From Ralstonia sp. RRA (GTDB taxonomy: Bacteria > Pseudomonadota > Gammaproteobacteria > Burkholderiales > Burkholderiaceae), in assembly GCF_037023145.1 (NCBI RefSeq), contig NZ_CP146091.1, positions 310,001-374,000 on the forward strand: a stretch of 64,000 nt of DNA, written 5' to 3'. Positions 19,729 to 29,795 of this stretch are shown here, piece after piece (positions within the stretch are counted from its first letter, which is position 1; each line of letters begins with the position of its first letter). A program made the position numbers and the translations under genes. The notes beneath the pieces were generated by a model, which was given only the letters and a program-made list of their open reading frames with translations, was not told the origin of the DNA and made no database searches.

Positions 19729-20877
19729 ATGACCGCCACCCCACGCCGCACGCGCCGACCCGCGCAACCCGCTCCCGCACTACCGATGCTTCCTGATGAT
19801 TTCGCTGTGCGCGTGATTGCGTGGCAGCAGCGTCACGGTCGTCACCACCTGCCATGGCAGAACACCGGCGATGCGTATCGCACGTGGCTGTCGGAGATCA
19901 TGCTCCAGCAGACGCAAGTGTCGGCCGTGCTCGGTTACTACGCACGCTTTATCGAACGTTTTCCGACGGTGCAGGCCCTGGCTGCGGCGCCGGCAGACGA
20001 CGTGATGGCCGCGTGGGCCGGCCTCGGCTACTACACGCGGGCGCGCAACCTGCATCGTTGTGCGCAGATCGTCGTTGCGGAGCATGGCGGCATCTTCCCG
20101 CGCGATCCTGAAGTGTTGGCATCGCTGCCGGGGATCGGGCGCTCGACCGCTGCGGCCATCGCCGCGTTTTCGTATGGCGTGCGTGCAGCCATCCTCGATG
20201 GCAACGTCAAGCGCGTCTTCGCGCGGGTGTTCGGCATCGACGGTTTTCCTGGCGACAAGCGCGTTGAAGACACCCTATGGCGCATCGCCGAAGCCGTGCT
20301 GCCACCGGCCGACGGTATCCAACCGTACACGCAGGGTTTGATGGATATGGGCGCCACCGTCTGCACGCGAGGTAAGCCCGCGTGCCTGACAGGCGAGCGC
20401 GCATGTCCGCTCGAATCCCTGTGCGAGGCGCGCAGCACCGATCGCGTGATGGAACTGCCGGTGCCGCGTCCGCGCAAGGCAATTCCAGAGCGCGCCGCCA
20501 CGATGGTGATCGCGCTGCACGGCGAAACCGTGCTGCTGCAGCGACGTCCGCAACGCGGTATCTGGGGTGGACTGTGGTCGCTGCCGCTGGTGGGCGAGAT
20601 GGACGATGCGCTCGACGCGCATCCCTTGGATGCGGATACCGTGCGTCAGGCCGCGCTGGCGTACGGCACCGTCTCAGATGTGGAAGCTGCAGGCGCGCTC
20701 ACGCACACCTTCACGCATTTCCGTCTGCACATGCACTTGCTGCACGCGGACATCACCAAGCCAGCCACGCTCGACGATGACTGGCGCTGGGTACCGCTTG
20801 CACAGTTGAATTCAGTGGGATTGCCCGCGCCTGTAAAGTTGGCGCTGGAGACATTGGTGCAGCCGAGCTTGCTCTAA
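19729..20877 (+). CDS. mutY: A/G-specific adenine glycosylase MutY
   Basis: Removes adenine mispaired with 8-oxoguanine, 382 residues from the ATG at 19729 (a GTG at 19705 would add 8). Catalytic Glu is in WLSEIMLQQTQV and catalytic Asp in ILDGNVKRVFARV; the helix-hairpin-helix is LPGIGRSTAAAI; the C-terminal Nudix-like domain recognises 8-oxoG. The iron-sulfur loop is unusual: cysteines at 212, 219, 226 and 232 give C-x6-C-x6-C-x5-C rather than C-x6-C-x2-C-x5-C, a 4-residue insertion (see findings). A Pro-rich N-terminal tail precedes the catalytic domain. Confidence 0.95.
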   Translation: MTATPRRTRRPAQPAPALPMLPDDFAVRVIAWQQRHGRHHLPWQNTGDAYRTWLSEIMLQQTQVSAVLGYYARFIERFPTVQALAAAPADDVMAAWAGLGYYTRARNLHRCAQIVVAEHGGIFPRDPEVLASLPGIGRSTAAAIAAFSYGVRAAILDGNVKRVFARVFGIDGFPGDKRVEDTLWRIAEAVLPPADGIQPYTQGLMDMGATVCTRGKPACLTGERACPLESLCEARSTDRVMELPVPRPRKAIPERAATMVIALHGETVLLQRRPQRGIWGGLWSLPLVGEMDDALDAHPLDADTVRQAALAYGTVSDVEAAGALTHTFTHFRLHMHLLHADITKPATLDDDWRWVPLAQLNSVGLPAPVKLALETLVQPSLL

Positions 20878-20899
20878 ACCTCGCCCGGCCGGTGCAGCA

Positions 20900-21553
20900 T
20901 CAGAGAATGTGATGCTGCTTCATGTAGCGATGGACGATCTCGATGCGCATGCCGGCGTCCATCAGTTCCATCAGCTTCTGCTTGGCCTTGAGCGGCACCG
21001 GCAGCAATTCACACAGCCGGTTGGCGACCCAGCTTGGGCTGTTCCACTCGTACGGCTCGGCCATCAGCACCTGGCCGTCTTCGCGCGTGCTCAAGGTCGT
21101 GACGATGCGGCGCAGGGCATTCACGCAATCATCGAAAAGCTCGCCCTTGCAGTCTTGCACGTCGGCGCCGATGGGCTCCACCGTGCCGCGCATCAGACCG
21201 TTGGCCGTGGTCTCGAATGACAGCACCTTGAAGCGCTGCGTGCCGCGCACCTTGATCATCAGCAGGCCCAGTTGCTCCATGTCGCATTCGACGATGTGGG
21301 CGATGCAGCCGACGTCCACCGGCACGGTCGACGCATCTGCCGTGGCGACTTCATTGCCGCGCTCGATCAGGCAGACGCCGAAGGGGGTCTGGTCGCGCAG
21401 GCAGGTGCGGACCATATCCATATAGCGGGCTTCGAAAATACGCAGCGGGAGAAGACCGCCGGGAAACAGCACCGTGTGCAGCGGAAACAGCGACAGCTCG
21501 GTGGGCAGCGGCGGCAGCGGCGAGAACGGCGAGAGAGCGATGTCTTCTTGCAT
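20900..21553 (-). CDS. Lon N-terminal (substrate-binding) domain protein
   Basis: Stand-alone LON-N/PUA-like domain, 217 residues, without AAA or protease domains. It opens LSLFPLHTVLFPGGLLPLRI and FEARYMDMVRTCLR, the family hallmark. Function is unclear; such proteins are suggested to bind unfolded or target proteins. The ATG at 21553 sits after an upstream GC-rich region and is preferred to an ORF extension reaching 21616. Convergent with mutY, 22 bp apart. Confidence 0.87.
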   Translation of the reverse strand: MQEDIALSPFSPLPPLPTELSLFPLHTVLFPGGLLPLRIFEARYMDMVRTCLRDQTPFGVCLIERGNEVATADASTVPVDVGCIAHIVECDMEQLGLLMIKVRGTQRFKVLSFETTANGLMRGTVEPIGADVQDCKGELFDDCVNALRRIVTTLSTREDGQVLMAEPYEWNSPSWVANRLCELLPVPLKAKQKLMELMDAGMRIEIVHRYMKQHHIL

Positions 21554-21651
21554 GAGCGAGTGGAGCGGACGGCGGCAAGACTTTCGCGTGGCGCCGCGCA
21601 AGCCGTATCCGTACATCCTGCGGGGCTGGCCCGGCGCGCATGGCGCGCGGT

Positions 21652-22554
21652 TCAGCCCTCTACGGCCAATTCGCGGTGGCGGACCAACACATTACCATGC
21701 GCGCGGAAGTACGTGGCGAGCCGCTCGGCGATATACACCGAACGATGCTGTCCGCCCGTGCAGCCGATCGCCACCGTCAGGTAGCTGCGGTTGTCGGCAA
21801 TGAAACTCGGCAGCCACTTTTCGACGTACGCGCGGATGTCTTCGGCCATGGCCAGCACCATCGGCTGGCTTTGCAGGAAGTCGATGACGGGTTGGTCGCG
21901 GCCGGTCAGTGGGCGCAACTGGGTGTCGTAGTACGGGTTCGGCAGCGAGCGCACGTCGAAGACAAGGTCGGCATCTGTCGGCACGCCGTGCTTGAAACCG
22001 AACGATTCGAACATCAGCGTGATGTCGTGCGGTTCGTCGCTGATGAATTCCTTGATGTACGCGCGCAGGGCGTTGGTGCGCAGCGTGCTGGTGTCGATGC
22101 GATGTGCAGGGTCGGCCAGCGGGCTGAGCAACTCGCGCTCCATCTCGATGGCTTCGATGAGCGACGTGTCAGCGTCTTTCGGCGCTTGCGGCGGCTCAGC
22201 GTTCGCATGCGCAGATGCGGGGCGACCGTTGCGGATGGAGAGCGGGTGGCGACGGCGCGTTTCTGAATACCGTTGCACCAATGCGTTCGTGCTGGCGGTC
22301 AGGAACAGCATGCGCACGTCGTGTTCCTTGCGCAGCGTCGTGATGGTCTCAGGCACCTTGCGCAGCGATTCGCGGCTGCGGATGTCGGTGGCAACGCCCA
22401 GGTGCGTGTAGCCCTGGTCCGCCAGATAGCGCGCCAGTTCGGGAATGAACTGCGCGGGCAGGTTGTCGACGCAGTAGTAGCCTGCGTCTTCGAGCACGTT
22501 CAGGGCGACCGATTTCCCTGAACCCGACATACCGGTGATGAGAATGATCCGCAT
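21652..22554 (-). CDS. rapZ: RNase adapter/nucleotide-binding protein RapZ
   Basis: P-loop protein of the YvcJ/RapZ family, which in enterobacteria directs RNase E to the GlmZ sRNA and tunes amino-sugar synthesis. 300 residues; Walker A GMSGSGKS at 8-15; Walker B-like region [12 protein letters not shown]-terminal [15 protein letters not shown]. An insertion of about 20 residues rich in Pro and Ala ([20 protein letters not shown]) sits between [11 protein letters not shown] and [13 protein letters not shown]. It ends the rpoN-hpf-ptsN-hprK block, although the psiF-like gene intervenes. Confidence 0.95.
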   Translation of the reverse strand: MRIILITGMSGSGKSVALNVLEDAGYYCVDNLPAQFIPELARYLADQGYTHLGVATDIRSRESLRKVPETITTLRKEHDVRMLFLTASTNALVQRYSETRRRHPLSIRNGRPASAHANAEPPQAPKDADTSLIEAIEMERELLSPLADPAHRIDTSTLRTNALRAYIKEFISDEPHDITLMFESFGFKHGVPTDADLVFDVRSLPNPYYDTQLRPLTGRDQPVIDFLQSQPMVLAMAEDIRAYVEKWLPSFIADNRSYLTVAIGCTGGQHRSVYIAERLATYFRAHGNVLVRHRELAVEG

Positions 22555-22595
22555 GCCTCGAGGATAGCATCCCTGTGTTGCAAAGCAGCGACCAA

Positions 22596-22626
22596 TAAAA
22601 AAGGCGACCGCGCCGGCCGCCTTTTT
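22596..22626 (-). terminator. Terminator after the psiF-like gene
   Basis: AAAAAAGGCG..CCG and CGG..CGCCTTTTT-type arms (22599-22626) with a T-run on either strand. It ends the psiF-like transcript on the minus strand ahead of rapZ. Confidence 0.8.
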
Positions 22627-22647
22627 AGCGCGAAGCTAAGCGGATGC

Positions 22648-22992
22648 TCAGCCCTTCGAGAGGCACTCTTTCTGGGCGTTCTTGAAGTCGTCGCCCTTCT
22701 TGCCCTTGTTGGCCTTGGAGCAGGCAGCCATCTTTTGTTGCTGGGTCATCGGCGCGGCGGCAGCTGCAGGCTTGTCCGACAGGCAGCCCTTCATGAACGC
22801 CTTACGCTCATCGCCCTTCTTGCCGGCGGCGTCCATGTTGCATTGCTTCATCTTGTCCTGCTGCGAATTCTTGGCTGCCGGGGCGGCTGCAGGTGTGGCC
22901 GGAGCAGCAGCGGCCGGTGCGCTGCCTTGGGCGAACGCCTGGCCGGCCAGGAACGGGAGCGCCAGGGCGCAAGCGGCAATCAGTTGTTTCAT
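22648..22992 (-). CDS. PsiF-repeat exported protein
   Basis: Small periplasmic protein, 114 residues. The signal peptide ends at AFAQ. An Ala/Pro linker is followed by two PsiF repeats, each with two cysteines: KMKQCNMDAAGKKGDERKAF..CLSDK and KMAACSKANKGKKGDDFKNA..CLSKG. PsiF in E. coli is induced by phosphate starvation; its function is unknown. A pair of 11-bp repeats lies about 170 bp upstream (23163-23184). The ATG at 22992 follows GGAGAACACG. Confidence 0.87.
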   Translation of the reverse strand: MKQLIAACALALPFLAGQAFAQGSAPAAAAPATPAAAPAAKNSQQDKMKQCNMDAAGKKGDERKAFMKGCLSDKPAAAAAPMTQQQKMAACSKANKGKKGDDFKNAQKECLSKG

Positions 22993-23178
22993 CGTCGTGT
23001 TCTCCTTGGGTACCGTCAGAAGAGCGGGCGGAGATAAGCCGCCGCGCTCGCGATGAACGCCGCCGCGTGCGTGCCCGGCGCATTCCCCTCCACAACGGGG
23101 CGGGTGCATGTCGGGTTGACGTTTCTCGACAAAACTAGGGTAAAACCCCTCGAATTGCGAAGCTTTGTAACGACTTTG

Positions 23179-24153
23179 TTAAAGCAACCGGCCCTGGGGC
23201 GAATGCGACGCCGCTTCAGCCTGCATGGCGGCGCGCTGGCGGTCCATGAAATCGCGCAGCGTGTCGATGCCGCGCAGGCGCAGGATGGTGTTGCGCACGG
23301 CGGCCTCGACCAGCACAGCCAAGTTGCGGCCGGCCGCCACCTGAATCTTTACCATGTGGATCGGCAAGCCGAGCACATCGAGGTATTGCGAATCCAGCGG
23401 CAGTCGCTCGAACTCGCCGTCGTTGCGGCGCACGAGCTGCACGATTAGCTTGATCTTCATCTTCCGGCGCACGGCCGTCTCACCGAAGATCGTCTTGATG
23501 TCGAGCAGGCCCAGGCCGCGCACTTCCAGCAGGTTCTGCAGCAGAGGCGGGCAGCGGCCCTCGATGAAATCCGGCCCCAGGCGCACGAAGTCGACCGCAT
23601 CGTCGGCCACCAGGCCGTGACCACGCGAAATCAGCTCTAGGCCGAGCTCGCTCTTGCCCAGGCCCGAGTCGCCCATGATGAGCACGCCCATGCCGAGGAT
23701 GTCGAGAAACACCCCGTGCATCGTCACGCGCGGCGCCGAGATGCGCGACAGGTACAGGCGCAGGTGGTCAATGACGGCCGCCGAGGAAATCGGCGACGTG
23801 AACAGCGGCGTGGACGAGCGCGTGCAACGCAGTTCCAGATCGGGCGGCGGATCCACGCCATCTGCCACCACCAGGAAGGGCGGTTCTAGCAGGATCAGCT
23901 CACCCATCTGGCGCTTGCGGTTTTCTTCCGACAAGCGCTGGTAGTAGGTGATCTCGGGCTTGCCGAGCACCTGGATGCGGTTCGGGTGGATGAGGTTCAA
24001 GTGCCCGACCAGGTCTGCTGCTGACGTGGCCTCCTTGGCGAAATCCACATCGAACGCGCGGTCTGCGCCTTCCAGGCCAGCGACCCACGACAGCTTCAGG
24101 TCAGCTGCGTTGTCGTCGAAGATCGATTGGGCGGTGACGCCAGTCAGTTCCAT
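23179..24153 (-). CDS. hprK: HPr kinase/phosphorylase
   Basis: ATP-dependent Ser kinase and phosphorylase of HPr, 324 residues. The N-terminal domain (about 1-130) precedes a P-loop kinase core with [20 protein letters not shown] and the signature [17 protein letters not shown]. It follows ptsN with 73 bp between. In betaproteobacteria this enzyme belongs to a regulatory PTS rather than Gram-positive style catabolite repression. Confidence 0.97.
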   Translation of the reverse strand: MELTGVTAQSIFDDNAADLKLSWVAGLEGADRAFDVDFAKEATSAADLVGHLNLIHPNRIQVLGKPEITYYQRLSEENRKRQMGELILLEPPFLVVADGVDPPPDLELRCTRSSTPLFTSPISSAAVIDHLRLYLSRISAPRVTMHGVFLDILGMGVLIMGDSGLGKSELGLELISRGHGLVADDAVDFVRLGPDFIEGRCPPLLQNLLEVRGLGLLDIKTIFGETAVRRKMKIKLIVQLVRRNDGEFERLPLDSQYLDVLGLPIHMVKIQVAAGRNLAVLVEAAVRNTILRLRGIDTLRDFMDRQRAAMQAEAASHSPQGRLL

Positions 24154-24226
24154 AGCAGGGCGCGGTGATGCCGCTGGGCGGTGCGCATTCGCAATCGGTT
24201 GCGTTGCTGCACCGATTGCGCCGCGC

Positions 24227-24682
24227 TCAGGGTCGCCAGTCGGTCAATAGCTGGTGAATCGCCTCGGGCGACGGCAGGGTGGCGAGGCCTTCGCGCATGT
24301 CGCGATCGGACAGCAGTTGGGCTATTTCGGAGAGGATCTCCAGATGCTGCTGAGTGGCCTGTTCCGGCACCAGCAGGAAGATCAGTAGCGAGACAGGCTT
24401 GCCGTCGGGCGACTCGAACGGCACCGGCTCGGCCAAGCGCATGAATGCTGCCAGGGGTTGCTTGAGCCCCTTGATACGGCCGTGCGGGATGGCCACGCCG
24501 GCACCCAGCCCAGTGGAGCCGAGCGATTCGCGCGCGAACAGGTTGTCAGTGACGACCGCGCGGGCGACGCCGTGGTTATTTTCGAACAGCAGACCGGCCT
24601 GTTCAAAGACCCGCTTTTTGCTGGTTACGCTGACGTCGAGGGCAATATTCCCGGGCGGCAGCAGTTTGGCCAAGCGATTCAT
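24227..24682 (-). CDS. ptsN: Nitrogen PTS EIIA protein (PtsN)
   Basis: EIIA-Ntr domain, 151 residues, phosphorylated on the His of [11 protein letters not shown] and active in nitrogen, potassium and envelope control. The ATG at 24682 ([12 protein letters not shown]) is preferred; a TTG two codons upstream adds M-H. It lies with rpoN, hpf and hprK, as in most proteobacteria. The C-terminus ends [12 protein letters not shown]. Confidence 0.96.
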   Translation of the reverse strand: MNRLAKLLPPGNIALDVSVTSKKRVFEQAGLLFENNHGVARAVVTDNLFARESLGSTGLGAGVAIPHGRIKGLKQPLAAFMRLAEPVPFESPDGKPVSLLIFLLVPEQATQQHLEILSEIAQLLSDRDMREGLATLPSPEAIHQLLTDWRP

Positions 24683-25028
24683 GTGCAATGCGTGAAATGA
24701 GCGGCGTCCTTCTGCACCAAAATAGCGCGGACAATCGGGTCATTATAGACCACGTGCCGCGCGGCTTTGTGCGACGCACCAGCGGTGTGCCGCGCAGGAC
24801 AGAAGGCGAATCCCCCAAGGCTGCGATTCAGTCGGTGCAGGCAAATGGCGCCTGAGCATCGACCCTGTTGTTGCCAGCATGGCGGCAAAACCCACGCCAC
24901 GCCCGGCATTCATACTTTCGTCAGATTTTAGCCTGACTTAATTCGGATGCAATCGGATTCGTCAGGAATGCACCACGGCATAAAAAAACCGCGCCATCTG
25001 AGGGCGCGGTCTTTTGCGGTGCGGGGTG
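24683..25028. other. 346-bp gap between hpf and ptsN
   Basis: No coding sequence is convincing. It contains the hpf terminator at 24982-25010 and must hold the ptsN-hprK promoter on the minus strand. A stretch around 24905-24960 is noticeably A/T-richer than its surroundings and is the best place for that promoter, but no clear -35/-10 pair stands out. Confidence 0.5.
24982..25010 (-). terminator. Terminator after hpf
   Basis: ACCGCGCC (24988-24995) and GGCGCGGT (25003-25010); on the minus strand the stem is followed by a run of seven T (24988-24982 region). Confidence 0.88.
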
Positions 25029-25382
25029 CTATTGCTGCATCTGCACGGCCTGGAAGGCCTCGTGCTTTACGCTGTTGCGGTCGTGGCTTTGCACGCGGTC
25101 CTTGTGCTTGATCACTTGCCTGTCCAGCTTATCGACGAGTAGGTCGATGGCCGCATAAAGATCTTCATGGTGTGATTCGACGAAGACGTCCTTGCCCTTG
25201 AGGTGCAGGTTAACTTCTGCGTACTGGCGACGATCCTTCTCCTTGTGGTTATCGACCGATAGCAACACGCTGACGCCAATCACCTGATCGAAGTGCCTGA
25301 TCACACGCTCCAGTTTCGTTTCCACGTATTCACGCAACGGTGGCGTGATGTCCAGGTGGTGTCCACTGAGTTTGAAGTTCAT
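25029..25382 (-). CDS. hpf: Ribosome hibernation promoting factor
   Basis: Stabilises inactive ribosomes in stationary phase; 117 residues, the short-to-intermediate form. It begins [20 protein letters not shown] and has the conserved [20 protein letters not shown] and [17 protein letters not shown] segments. The basic/His-rich tail ([11 protein letters not shown]) reaches beyond the core. The ATG at 25382 follows GAGAAGG. Directly downstream of rpoN (51 bp), as usual. Confidence 0.96.
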   Translation of the reverse strand: MNFKLSGHHLDITPPLREYVETKLERVIRHFDQVIGVSVLLSVDNHKEKDRRQYAEVNLHLKGKDVFVESHHEDLYAAIDLLVDKLDRQVIKHKDRVQSHDRNSVKHEAFQAVQMQQ

Positions 25383-25433
25383 AGCGGTTCTCCTTCTCAC
25401 GGATGGGCCGCACCGGAATTGCCCGCGATGCAG

Positions 25434-26942
25434 CTATAAAGACTTGCGCAGATTCACTGCAGGGATCTTGAGGGCTTCGCGGTATTTGGCCACCGTCCGA
25501 CGGGCCACCACGAATCCTTGTTCGCCTAACAGCTCGGCAATTCTGCTATCGGACAGAGGATTCTTCGGGTCTTCGGCTCCTACAAGTTGCTTGATGAGCG
25601 CGCGTATCGCAGTGGATGACGCTGCCCCGCCGGTTTCCGTCGATACATGGCTGCCGAAGAAGTACTTCAGCTCGAAAGTCCCCATGGGGGTTGCCATGTA
25701 CTTGTTTGTCGTCACACGGGAGATCGTGGACTCGTGTAGACCCAGCGTATCAGCTATTTCCCGCAAAACCAAGGGGCGCATGGCGATTTCACCGTGCGTG
25801 AAAAAGCTCTTTTGACGCTCGACAATTGCCTGCGAGACACGCAGGATCGTGTCGAAGCGCTGCTGAATGTTCTTGATCAGCCAACGAGCTTCTTGCAGCT
25901 TTTGCTGCAGGTTGGCGGCACCGGCTTCACCACGGCTGCCGCGCAGAATCTGCGCGTACATGTCGTTGATGCGCAGGCGCGGCATGACGTCCGGGTTCAA
26001 CTGCGCCATCCAGCCGGCGCTTGTTTTGCGTACGACCACGTCAGGGACCACGAAGTCGGCTTCGGCGCGGCCGAAAGCATGGCCGGGGAACGGCGCCAAC
26101 GAACGAATGAGTTCATGCGCTGCCTTCAGCGCGGGTTCATCGACGGACAGCGCCTTCTTCAGCCGCGTGTAGTCGCGCGCAGCGAGCAGTTCAAGATGCT
26201 GGTTGACGATGATGAGCGCGAGCGCCTTTGCTGGCGAGTCGAGCCGATGCAACTGCAGCGACAGGCATTCGGCCGCCGAGCGCGCACCGATGCCGGGCGG
26301 ATCGAAGCTCTGCAGCATGCGCAGCGCGGCCTGCAACTCATCGACTTCGACTTCGAGTTCGGCGGGCAGGTCGAGCAGGATCTCGTCAAGCGTGGCCGAG
26401 AGGTAGCCCTCATCGTCGAGCGATTCGATCAGGAAGATGACGAGGCCCTTGTCGCGCATCGACAGCTTGAGCGGCGCGAGCTGTTCCATGAGGAATTCGC
26501 GCAGGCTTTGTTCGGCTTCGCGCAACTGCAGTGGGGCGCGGTCGTCTTCGTCGGATTGCGGCTTGCGGGCGAAGTCGTCGAGGCTCCAGTCAGAGCGGTC
26601 GGAGCCGTAATCGCTGTCGAAATCGGCGCTGCTGTCGTGGCCGTCGTAGCTGTTGTCGGCGGTGTCGGAATTGTCCGCGCCGTTGGGCGAGGGCGGCGGC
26701 GATTCAGTGGGCAGCGGCGTGGCGTTGTTGTTCTGCAGCGCGTTGACAGAGCCGTCCGCGCCGATGCGCGCGGAGGTGTCGAGCCACTCGTTTTCCCGCT
26801 CCAGCAGCGGGTTCTCGGTCAGCGCCTGTTCAACTTCCTGCTGCAGTTCGATGGTCGATAACTGCAGCAGCCGGATGGACTGCTGCAACTGCGGCGTGAG
26901 CGCAAGATGCTGAGAGAGACGGAGCTGGAGCGACTGTTTCAT
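25434..26942 (-). CDS. rpoN: RNA polymerase sigma-54 factor
   Basis: Sigma factor for enhancer-dependent -24/-12 promoters, 502 residues. Region I is Gln/Leu-rich ([19 protein letters not shown]); region II is very acidic with Asp/Ser-rich low complexity (about residues 60-135); the C-terminal RpoN box reads [15 protein letters not shown]. At least one perfect sigma-54 promoter lies in this window (967-982). Gap of 131 bp to lptB. Confidence 0.98.
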   Translation of the reverse strand: MKQSLQLRLSQHLALTPQLQQSIRLLQLSTIELQQEVEQALTENPLLERENEWLDTSARIGADGSVNALQNNNATPLPTESPPPSPNGADNSDTADNSYDGHDSSADFDSDYGSDRSDWSLDDFARKPQSDEDDRAPLQLREAEQSLREFLMEQLAPLKLSMRDKGLVIFLIESLDDEGYLSATLDEILLDLPAELEVEVDELQAALRMLQSFDPPGIGARSAAECLSLQLHRLDSPAKALALIIVNQHLELLAARDYTRLKKALSVDEPALKAAHELIRSLAPFPGHAFGRAEADFVVPDVVVRKTSAGWMAQLNPDVMPRLRINDMYAQILRGSRGEAGAANLQQKLQEARWLIKNIQQRFDTILRVSQAIVERQKSFFTHGEIAMRPLVLREIADTLGLHESTISRVTTNKYMATPMGTFELKYFFGSHVSTETGGAASSTAIRALIKQLVGAEDPKNPLSDSRIAELLGEQGFVVARRTVAKYREALKIPAVNLRKSL

Positions 26943-27073
26943 GCGGGCTATTCTATGCCCAACAGTCAGTCGATGGAACGGATTTTGCTTTAAGGTGCGC
27001 CCTTACCACGTCCATTCGCACGCCCCTTCACACGTCCTTACGGAGTAAGCGCCGTGTGCGATCAATCGGTGGC

Positions 27074-27862
27074 TTACATCCGGAAGTTGTCGCCCAGATA
27101 CACCTTGCGCACATCCTCGTTTTCGATGATCTGCTCCGGCATGCCTGCGGCAAGCACTGTGCCTTCGCTGATGATGTAGGCGTGATCGCAGATGCCCAGG
27201 GTTTCGCGCACGTTGTGATCGGTGATCAGCACGCCGATGTTGCGGTCTTTCAGGAAGCTGACGATGCGCTGGATTTCACCGACGGCGATCGGGTCCACGC
27301 CGGCAAACGGTTCATCGAGCAGGATGAAGCGCGGCGACGAGGCCAGTGCCCGGGCAATTTCCACGCGGCGGCGCTCACCACCCGAAAGCGACAGTGCGGG
27401 ATTGTTGCGCAGGTGGGCGATCTGCAGATCGTCGAGCAGGCCGTCGAGGCGGCGGTTGACCTCGTCTTGCGAGAGCTTCTTGCCATCCTGTTCCTGCAAC
27501 TCGAGCACGGCGCGGATGTTCTCCTGCACGTTGAGCTTGCGGAACACCGAGGCTTCCTGCGGCAGGTACGACAGACCCATGCGCGCGCGCTGGTGGATCG
27601 GCAGGCGGCTGATGTGCTCGCCGTCGAGCACGATGTCGCCAGCGTCCAGCGCTACGAGGCCCACGATCATGTAGAACGACGTGGTCTTGCCCGCGCCGTT
27701 GGGGCCGAGCAGGCCGACCACTTCACCGCTCTTCACGTCGAGCGATACGTCCTTGACCACCGTGCGCGTGCCGTAACGCTTCTTCAGATGGCGTACGACC
27801 AGCGTGCTGGAGGTCGTGGCCTGCGGAGCGACGGTCTTGGGGGCGAGGGTAGTTGCGGACAT
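27074..27862 (-). CDS. lptB: LPS export ABC ATPase LptB
   Basis: ATPase of the LptB2FGC complex that extracts LPS from the inner membrane, 262 residues. Walker A GPNGAGKT, signature [15 protein letters not shown], Walker [14 protein letters not shown] and switch His in [11 protein letters not shown] are intact. A 20-residue Thr/Ala-rich N-terminal extension precedes the core. Start ATG at 27862; lptA ends 28 bp upstream, in the operon kdsD-kdsC-lptC-lptA-lptB. Confidence 0.97.
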   Translation of the reverse strand: MSATTLAPKTVAPQATTSSTLVVRHLKKRYGTRTVVKDVSLDVKSGEVVGLLGPNGAGKTTSFYMIVGLVALDAGDIVLDGEHISRLPIHQRARMGLSYLPQEASVFRKLNVQENIRAVLELQEQDGKKLSQDEVNRRLDGLLDDLQIAHLRNNPALSLSGGERRRVEIARALASSPRFILLDEPFAGVDPIAVGEIQRIVSFLKDRNIGVLITDHNVRETLGICDHAYIISEGTVLAAGMPEQIIENEDVRKVYLGDNFRM

Positions 27863-27890
27863 AGACGATACGGAAAGACAGGCGTGCGGA

Positions 27891-28481
27891 TCAGGGCTTG
27901 GCGGCAGGCGTGGGCGTACCCGGCGCGCCCGGTGTGCCGGTGCGCGGTGCGAGAATGGCGCGCACGCGGCCCGACGGGTTGGCGGCGGTGGTGTTCTCCG
28001 GGCCGCCCGAGGCCGTGTAGAACTCCTTCTGGCCGTCGTACGTGATGACCGCGCCACGGATCTCATCGAGCTGCGTGGCGCCCTGCAGGCGTTCCATGCG
28101 TGCGCGGCTGATCAGCTTGGAGATCTCTTGCTTGCCGTCGTATTCGATGCGCTCGCCCCAGCCCTGGATGAACTCGTCGACGTTGTCGCGCTTCTGGCGG
28201 ATGAAGGCCAGATTGCCGGGCTTGGAGGTGGCAATGGCGTAGTTGTAGCCCTCCGGGTCGGTACGCAGATCGGCCTCGTCGGAGCGTAGCACCATGGTGC
28301 CCTTGGTCAGCACAACGTTACCGGTCAGGTGGTAGACCTGCTTCAGATCGTCGTAGCTGGCGTTGTCGGCTTCGAGCACCAGCGGCTTGTCGCGGTCGGC
28401 GCGCTCAGCATGTGCGGGCAGAGCCGGGAGCAGCAGCGCAGCAGCGATGGCAAGGCCGGCGGCACGGAGAGAGTCGGTCAT
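27891..28481 (-). CDS. lptA: LPS periplasmic transport protein LptA
   Basis: Builds the periplasmic beta-jellyroll bridge for LPS, 196 residues. The signal peptide ends at LPAHAER. The OstA-type core contains [37 protein letters not shown] and [10 protein letters not shown] Pro/Thr/Ala-rich tail (about 20 residues) follows. The ATG at 28481 was chosen because it gives a compact signal peptide. Confidence 0.95.
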   Translation of the reverse strand: MTDSLRAAGLAIAAALLLPALPAHAERADRDKPLVLEADNASYDDLKQVYHLTGNVVLTKGTMVLRSDEADLRTDPEGYNYAIATSKPGNLAFIRQKRDNVDEFIQGWGERIEYDGKQEISKLISRARMERLQGATQLDEIRGAVITYDGQKEFYTASGGPENTTAANPSGRVRAILAPRTGTPGAPGTPTPAAKP

Positions 28482-28554
28482 GGAGATCAATTCAGACAGA
28501 GAAGAGCGCGGTCGATGGGCATGGTCAGGGGCGGGGGTGAACGCAGTTTACTGT

Positions 28555-29187
28555 CTACTGCTTCGGCGCTCCCAGCCCTTCGATTCGGCCGCGCACATTG
28601 CCGAGCAATTGTACTTGGCGGGTCACGTTGTTGAAGGTGAGGCCGTTGGCGTTCATGATCGACGGCCCGCGGTGCAGTTCGACCGGCTTGTCGGTGCGCA
28701 CGACGTCGTCGTTAAGCAGCACCTGGAAGTAGGTCGAGTCGGCGGTCATCAGCGGGTCCTGGTGCGGGTCAGGGCCCTGCGCGCGGACGACCTTGGCGTT
28801 GTTGTACAGATCGATGATGGTGCCTTCGCCGTTCATCTTGCCGAGGTCGGCACGGGCGGTCACTTGTGGGCGGTCGGGCGCATACACGCGCAGCGCCGGG
28901 AAGGTGACGTCGTAGGTCAGGTCGTCCTCGTAGTGATTCATGTGGACGCCGGTGAAGCGGTATTTGGTCACGCCTTTCTCGTCCAGCGCGGTGGCCGAGA
29001 CGCCGTCCATCATATAGTCGGCCACGTGGCGCTTGGGCTGGTTGGCGGCTTCGTCGGTTTGCGGGGTGTTGACCTGCACCAGGAGGAACGTGACACCGCA
29101 GACGATTGCCATCAGCAGGATCGGCAGCCCGCGCAGCATGATCTGCAGCACGGTGGAGACGAGGCGTTGGGAGCGTTCGCTGGCCAT
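28555..29187 (-). CDS. lptC: LPS export protein LptC
   Basis: Bitopic inner-membrane partner of LptB2FG that passes LPS to LptA, 210 residues. One N-terminal membrane helix (GLPILLMAIVCGVTFLLVQV) precedes a periplasmic jellyroll with KHRFTGV-type repeats (YRFTGVHMNHYEDDLTY). Four bases separate it from kdsC, and lptA follows after 73 bp. Family sequence similarity is modest, so context adds weight. Confidence 0.93.
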   Translation of the reverse strand: MASERSQRLVSTVLQIMLRGLPILLMAIVCGVTFLLVQVNTPQTDEAANQPKRHVADYMMDGVSATALDEKGVTKYRFTGVHMNHYEDDLTYDVTFPALRVYAPDRPQVTARADLGKMNGEGTIIDLYNNAKVVRAQGPDPHQDPLMTADSTYFQVLLNDDVVRTDKPVELHRGPSIMNANGLTFNNVTRQVQLLGNVRGRIEGLGAPKQ

Positions 29188-29191
29188 GGGG

Positions 29192-29779
29192 TCAGAAAGT
29201 TTGCGGGGCCTGCAGCAGTTGTGCGAGCAGGTTGTCGTAGGCGCCCTGAGCCTTGAGGATCAGGTCGGCCACTTCGCGCACGGCGCCGCGGCCGCCTGTC
29301 GCCTGGGCGACATAATGGGCGCGGTTGCGCAGCTCGATGTGGGCCTGGGCCGGGCAGGCGGCAAAGCCCACCAGCGTCATCACCGGCAGGTCGGGCCAGT
29401 CGTCGCCCATGTAGCCGGCATCCTGCGGTTGCAGTTCGGCCGCGGCCAGCAGGTGGGCAAACGCCTCGCGCTTGTCGGCTACGCCTTGGTACAGATGTTC
29501 GATGCCGAGTTCCCCGGCACGCCAGGCAACGATCTCGGATTGCCGGCCGGTGATGATGGCCGACGTGATGCCCGCCTGGGCCAGCAACTTGATACCGTGG
29601 CCGTCGAGTGTGTCGAAGGCCTTGCTGATCTCACCCTCGGGGCCAACCAGCAGGCGGCCGTCGGTCAGCACGCCATCCACGTCGAAAATCATCAGGCGCA
29701 CGCGCGCGGCGCGTTCCATCGCTTGCGGAAAGCGGGCGTCGATGTTGCTGTGGACGGGGGATTCTGCCGGCGCGGACAT
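29192..29779 (-). CDS. kdsC: 3-deoxy-D-manno-octulosonate 8-phosphate phosphatase
   Basis: HAD-family phosphatase yielding free Kdo, 195 residues. Catalytic motif IFDVDGVLTDGRL with both Asp residues; motif II ITGRQSEIV; motif III YMGDDWPDLPVM. The N-terminal 25 residues extend beyond the usual core. Sixteen bases downstream of kdsD in the same operon. Confidence 0.96.
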   Translation of the reverse strand: MSAPAESPVHSNIDARFPQAMERAARVRLMIFDVDGVLTDGRLLVGPEGEISKAFDTLDGHGIKLLAQAGITSAIITGRQSEIVAWRAGELGIEHLYQGVADKREAFAHLLAAAELQPQDAGYMGDDWPDLPVMTLVGFAACPAQAHIELRNRAHYVAQATGGRGAVREVADLILKAQGAYDNLLAQLLQAPQTF

Positions 29780-29795
29780 CAGCGAAGTGTCAGGC

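Noticed and set aside
17457..19751. 764-codon antisense frame opposite the dynamin-like GTPase
   Set aside because: His/Arg/Gln-rich shadow of a GC-rich gene; the sense strand has intact GTPase motifs.
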